Positions 60,733 through 64,000 of a stretch of 64,000 nt of DNA are shown here, piece after piece. How positions within the stretch are numbered: the stretch's first letter is position 1; each line of letters starts with the position of its first letter. The stretch is from positions 124,001-188,000 of the forward strand of contig NZ_FNAI01000003.1 in the NCBI RefSeq assembly GCF_900101875.1, given 5' to 3'. The position numbers were made by a program, and so were the translations under genes. Below the pieces are notes generated by a model. That model searched no databases, was not told the DNA's origin, and saw only the letters and a program-made list of their open reading frames with translations. Origin of the DNA: Mucilaginibacter pineti (GTDB lineage: Bacteria; Bacteroidota; Bacteroidia; Sphingobacteriales; Sphingobacteriaceae).

Positions 60733-61463
60733 TGGAAGGAAAATTCTTTGGCGGCACCAGCGGCCTGCAGATCGATCAGCCTAAACGGGATTTTTTGCCT
60801 GAACATACCCACCTGTCTCGCTTGGGTTATTATGCGCTAAAGGAAAACAGTATCGAGATCAATACTTCCTTTTACAAAGTCCCGCAAGCAAAAACAATTG
60901 CCCGCTGGGCAAGCGAAGTGACCGACGGTTTCCGTTTTACCTTCAAATTGTGGAGGGAGATCACACATCGGAAAAACCTGTTATTTCGTAAGGAAGATGT
61001 GTATCGTTTTATGGAAGTCATCCAACTCCCTCAAATCCGGCAAGGCTGTCTACTGGTTCAGTTTCCCCCCAGCTTACGGGCTTCGGCACTCCCCCAACTA
61101 CAAGAATTACTGGTTATACTTAAAACCTATAGCTGGCCTGTCGCCGTCGAATTCCGGCACCCATCCTGGTACAAGGATGAGGTCTTTGAATTCCTGAACC
61201 GGCAACAGGCTGCCGTGGTTTTGCAGGATATGCCCAAATCGGCCACGCCCATGGAGATCACCGCCGATGATCTGGTCTACCTGCGTTTCCACGGTCCCTC
61301 CGGTAATTATAAAGGAAGTTACAGCGAAAGTTTTCTGTCTGAATACGCGTCCTATATCAGTGAGTGGCAATCGGATGGTAAAACGGTTTACGTTTATTTC
61401 AATAACACCGCGGGAGCAGCGCTGGAAAACCTGCATTTTCTGAAACGTTCCCTTGGCGTATAG
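60732..61463 (+). CDS. DUF72 (YecE-like) TIM-barrel protein
   Basis: 243 residues of the YecE/DUF72 family: GTSGLQI start, YYALKENSIEINTSFYKVP, FTFKLWREITHRKNL, GCLLVQFPPSLR, VAVEFRHPSWYKDEVFEFL, VYLRFHGPSGNY, VYVYFNNTAGAALEN. The fold resembles a TIM barrel; no activity is established. Third gene of the overlapping operon. Confidence 0.92.
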   Translation: MEGKFFGGTSGLQIDQPKRDFLPEHTHLSRLGYYALKENSIEINTSFYKVPQAKTIARWASEVTDGFRFTFKLWREITHRKNLLFRKEDVYRFMEVIQLPQIRQGCLLVQFPPSLRASALPQLQELLVILKTYSWPVAVEFRHPSWYKDEVFEFLNRQQAAVVLQDMPKSATPMEITADDLVYLRFHGPSGNYKGSYSESFLSEYASYISEWQSDGKTVYVYFNNTAGAALENLHFLKRSLGV

Positions 61464-61581
61464 ACTATTGAAATTTGTTGCCCAACAACAATGCACTACG
61501 ATAATCTGCACATGGTTCGGAAGAATCGCTTTTTACGGCGATAGGCATTAAGTTAGCAATTTCCGCAGGTATTTCCTTGAA

Positions 61582-62316
61582 GTGCAGTCGCTGTACCGCG
61601 GTAAAAAGCTGGAGATCGGCGAGAATTTTTATTTCATGAACGGCGAACTGATGGCCATGATCAAGAAAAACATCGCTTACTGGCGTCAAAGAGGGGAGGA
61701 CCGCAGCGACCGGACACTGGCTTTTCTTCGCCAGGAGGTGGATAGGCTGGATGCTTACCAGGCAAAGCTACAGGCCGAAAACTGGAAATACAACCTGATC
61801 GGGATTTATTTTGCGATCCCTTATAGTTTCCAGGAGATGCTGGAGGATAACCAGCGTTCCCATGAATTATACCTGCAGGTGCTGGATTATTCCGAACGGA
61901 TCAGGGTAGCGCTCCCATCTGAAAAAGATGATTTCTTCCTGCCTTACCAGGAAGTGATCGAGGGGTTGTGCACGCATTATTTGCAAATCTATAACAAAAT
62001 GGAGGGTAATATGGAAGCGGTCAAGACAGCCCATGCTGGCCGGCTTCGGCGCATAAGACCAGCAGCTCACTATTTTTCCACGGTGATCTTCAGCGTTTCA
62101 GAAAGACAAGGATTACTTTGCAGAAAAGCGACCCGTTCCGTACCAGTCAGGCCCTGGTTCAGCCAGGTCTTGATATCGCCCCGCTCCAGGATAGCGGGCA
62201 TACGGTCGTGGATAGTCGCCATATCGCGGTTAGGCGGCATGGTGATCATGGCAAAGGTAGGCAGTAATACGTTGGTATCAATGTCGAGCCAGATATCCCA
62301 TAAACCGGCGATGTAA
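61582..62316 (+). CDS. Unknown protein, 3' end doubtful (probably truncated or frameshifted)
   Basis: The frame starts at GTG 61582 or ATG 61636. To about 62030 it is protein-like: helical, with SLYRGKKLEIGENFYFMNGE and RDAYQAKL-type coils (DRTLAFLRQEVDRLDAYQAK). From about 62060 to its stop at 62316 it runs antisense through the SRAP gene and becomes Ser/Arg-rich, which is not coding-like. A one-base shift near 62010 would end the protein at a TAA around 62053, before SRAP. I do not recognise the family. Confidence 0.35.
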   Translation: MQSLYRGKKLEIGENFYFMNGELMAMIKKNIAYWRQRGEDRSDRTLAFLRQEVDRLDAYQAKLQAENWKYNLIGIYFAIPYSFQEMLEDNQRSHELYLQVLDYSERIRVALPSEKDDFFLPYQEVIEGLCTHYLQIYNKMEGNMEAVKTAHAGRLRRIRPAAHYFSTVIFSVSERQGLLCRKATRSVPVRPWFSQVLISPRSRIAGIRSWIVAISRLGGMVIMAKVGSNTLVSMSSQISHKPAM

Positions 62317-62669
62317 AATGGTTTACCATCAGCGCGTTCGATCCGGTATGTTTTTTCCTGGGTCCTGTTATATTCAAAAAAAGCCTGAATCCGGATCACG
62401 CAATGTTTCCTACCCGTAAGCTGCCGCCACATCCCGACGGTGTGCAATAATTCGATCCGCGCATGTTTGTATTTGCTATGGATCTTGTTTTCGTCCGGCG
62501 TAAGCAATCCCCAGCGGAATTGTTGTACTTTATCCGGCATAGCGTCCGTAACGACCGGGAGTACAGAGCCCGGGTTGCCGCTTTTGTTGGCTTTGGGTGT
62601 AAATGGCCTGCCTTCCCGGCCGCTGATCACGATGTCTTTTGTTTCTCCGATTAATACTCTTCCGCACAT
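62070..62669 (-). CDS. SRAP (YedK/HMCES) abasic-site cross-linking protein
   Basis: 199 residues. MCGR start, in which Cys2 becomes the catalytic residue that cross-links abasic sites in single-stranded DNA. KHARIELL (family NARxET), RIQAFFEY (family GFFEW) and HDRMPAIL (catalytic His) are visible, in the right order and spacing. Cytoplasmic DNA repair. It is antisense to the end of the unknown frame upstream and divergent from the transposase. Confidence 0.92.
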   Translation of the reverse strand: MCGRVLIGETKDIVISGREGRPFTPKANKSGNPGSVLPVVTDAMPDKVQQFRWGLLTPDENKIHSKYKHARIELLHTVGMWRQLTGRKHCVIRIQAFFEYNRTQEKTYRIERADGKPFYIAGLWDIWLDIDTNVLLPTFAMITMPPNRDMATIHDRMPAILERGDIKTWLNQGLTGTERVAFLQSNPCLSETLKITVEK

Positions 62670-62770
62670 ATTTAATTGATAACGGGTAAAATTACTAATT
62701 ATTTTAGTAATTTAATATTTTAGTTGAAACGAAAAAGGAGTACGGTTGTATTTATAGTATAGCCTTGGTT

Positions 62771-64000
62771 ATGTTTCGTCACCAGATTCCCGGGAAAAAA
62801 ATGAATGCGTTGCGCCGCTAGTTCATCGCCGGCGATTCGACGGGTTACCGTATTGCCAAAAAGCTTCAGATCTCTACGGTCACTTCCTGGCGTTATATGA
62901 GGGAATTCAAACGCATCCAGGCGGCCTATCCCGAACGGTTGAAGGATATGGATTTTTATATGCCGGAACCGCCTCCGCCTCACCGGCCAACCGCGTTTTA
63001 TGTCCGCTTAATGGAACTGTTGCCGCGCCTGCTGGCTGGAGAAAAACCGGGCGTTAAAGCCAAACCCGTCTGGAAAAAATACCGGCTTATTTGTCCCCGG
63101 GGATATGCTTACCTGCCATTCACGGCCTTGTTTTACCAATGGATCGCTGATAACGGTTTTCCGCTTAAACCCAACCTGCTTCCGCCGATACCGGCGGAGG
63201 ACCTGAAGGTGCTGAAAAAATGGCGACAATCCGACAGCCGCCGGAACTGGCAGATCGCTGTAACGCTGGAAATGGCCGCCGGGGGCGCAACGGTTACTGA
63301 AGTCGCGCGCAAGATCGAGGCGATGAGGAAAACGGTCGGTGACTGGATAGCGGCTTATATTAAAAATGGCTTAAAAGCTTTTGAACTGGCAAGACACAAA
63401 ATAGCGCCGGAAGTAGCCCGCCGGATGAAAGAACGGAAGGAGCATATTATTAAATTATTGCACGAACCGCCCAAGTCCTATGGCCTGAACCGTACAAGCT
63501 GGACGATCACAGCGCTCAGCCAGCAGTATGGCCGCGTTTTTGAGAAAACCATCTCTTGGGCACAGGTAAAATATTGCCTGAAGCAATTACGCTATACCTT
63601 CAAAAAGTCCAGGGACGTGCTGACAAGCCAGGATCTGAAGTTCCGGGAAAAAATTAAAATGATCCAGCAGACACTAAACAAGCTTAAGCCCGGTGAAAAA
63701 TTCTTTTCCATTGACGAATACGGCCCGGTGGGTATCAGGATCAAGGGCGGGCGGATGCTGAAAGCCCCCGGTGAACCGTATGATGTGCCGGATAAGCAAA
63801 AACATAAGGGCATCGTGATCTGCAGGGCCGCCCTGGAGTTGTCCACCAATCAGGTCAGCCATTTCTTTTCGAAACGGAAAAATACCTTCGAGACCATCAA
63901 GCTTTTAGAAATGCTGCTGGAACAATACAGCGATCAAAAATGCATTTACCTCTGCTGGGACGCCGTGAGCTGGCACCGCTCCGGGATCCTGCTGGATTTT
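62771..64000 (+). mobile_element. IS630-like transposase with extra N-terminal HTH, in-frame TAG, cut by window end
   Basis: From ATG 62771 the frame has one stop, TAG at 62819-62821 (codon 17), and then stays open for 393 codons to the window end. The start, KKMNALRR-stop-FIAGDSTGYRIAKKLQIS, resembles an IS21-type HTH. A middle segment is followed by a second HTH (TVTEVARKIEAMRKTVGDWI) and an IS630-type DDE domain: first Asp at 63713-63715 (FFSIDEYGP) and second at 63959-63961 (LCWDAVSWH). The third acidic residue lies outside the window. The TAG falls inside the first HTH; a restart at ATG 62897 would lose that domain. Left end of the element is not resolved. Confidence 0.75.

Noticed and set aside
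62425..62440. ACATCCCGAC, partly like the tRNA-Pro 3' end (possible attR)
   Set aside because: Only 9 bases match, inside the SRAP gene; the T-arm sequence is absent.

Overview
The window looks like a chromosome segment of a Bacteroidota member of the Sphingobacteriaceae, most like Mucilaginibacter or Pedobacter. The evidence is the protein families (GH92, GH28, SLBB export protein, YXWVPG lipoprotein, DUF4199, CTnDOT-like integrase, Imm63-like protein), promoter boxes of the TTTG / TAnnTTTG type, the near absence of Shine-Dalgarno sequences, and intergenic palindromic repeats built around CCTCACCCC and CTCCAAAGGAGAG. Genus is inferred by familiarity only; no 16S gene is present.

Positions 1-33600 are mostly ordinary chromosome. 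They hold argS (divergent from an arginine-deiminase-like gene cut by the window edge), a bioF-bioD-hbd run, a LexA-like repressor divergent from a degenerate GIY-YIG protein, msrB, a fasciclin protein, a very large surface protein (metalloprotease plus propeller plus barrel), an Imm63-like orphan, class A PBP, PPK2, a GH92 mannosidase, a CzcCBA-type metal efflux operon, a methionine aminotransferase with an omega-amidase, a pair of tandem unknown paralogues, a GH28 pectinase and a YeiH transporter. The gaps hold several dispersed palindromic elements. Two copies of one 180-bp element sit in opposite orientation with their 39-bp cores in the same orientation.

Positions 33600-40100 are accessory. 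A decayed FAD-oxidoreductase fragment precedes an intact tRNA-Pro(UGG). Immediately downstream is a tyrosine integrase, then a frameshifted GIY-YIG gene, a coiled-coil unknown, two excisionase-like HTH proteins, a highly structured oriT-like gap, MobC, a relaxase and a membrane coiled-coil protein. This is a mobilizable element at a tRNA gene; no second att copy was seen, so its right end is undefined.

Positions 41376-56375 are an AT-rich Wzx/Wzy exopolysaccharide locus on one strand: Wza-like exporter, Wzz-like protein without a kinase, flippase, two acyltransferases, four glycosyltransferases, polymerase/ligase, and two phosphoglycosyl transferases.

Positions 56718-64000 look like a stress island of higher GC: a YciF-type protein, HPII catalase, an ankyrin protein, a DksA-like / small unknown / DUF72 overlapping operon, an SRAP (YedK/HMCES) protein and an IS630-like transposase with an extra HTH, broken by a TAG and cut by the window end.
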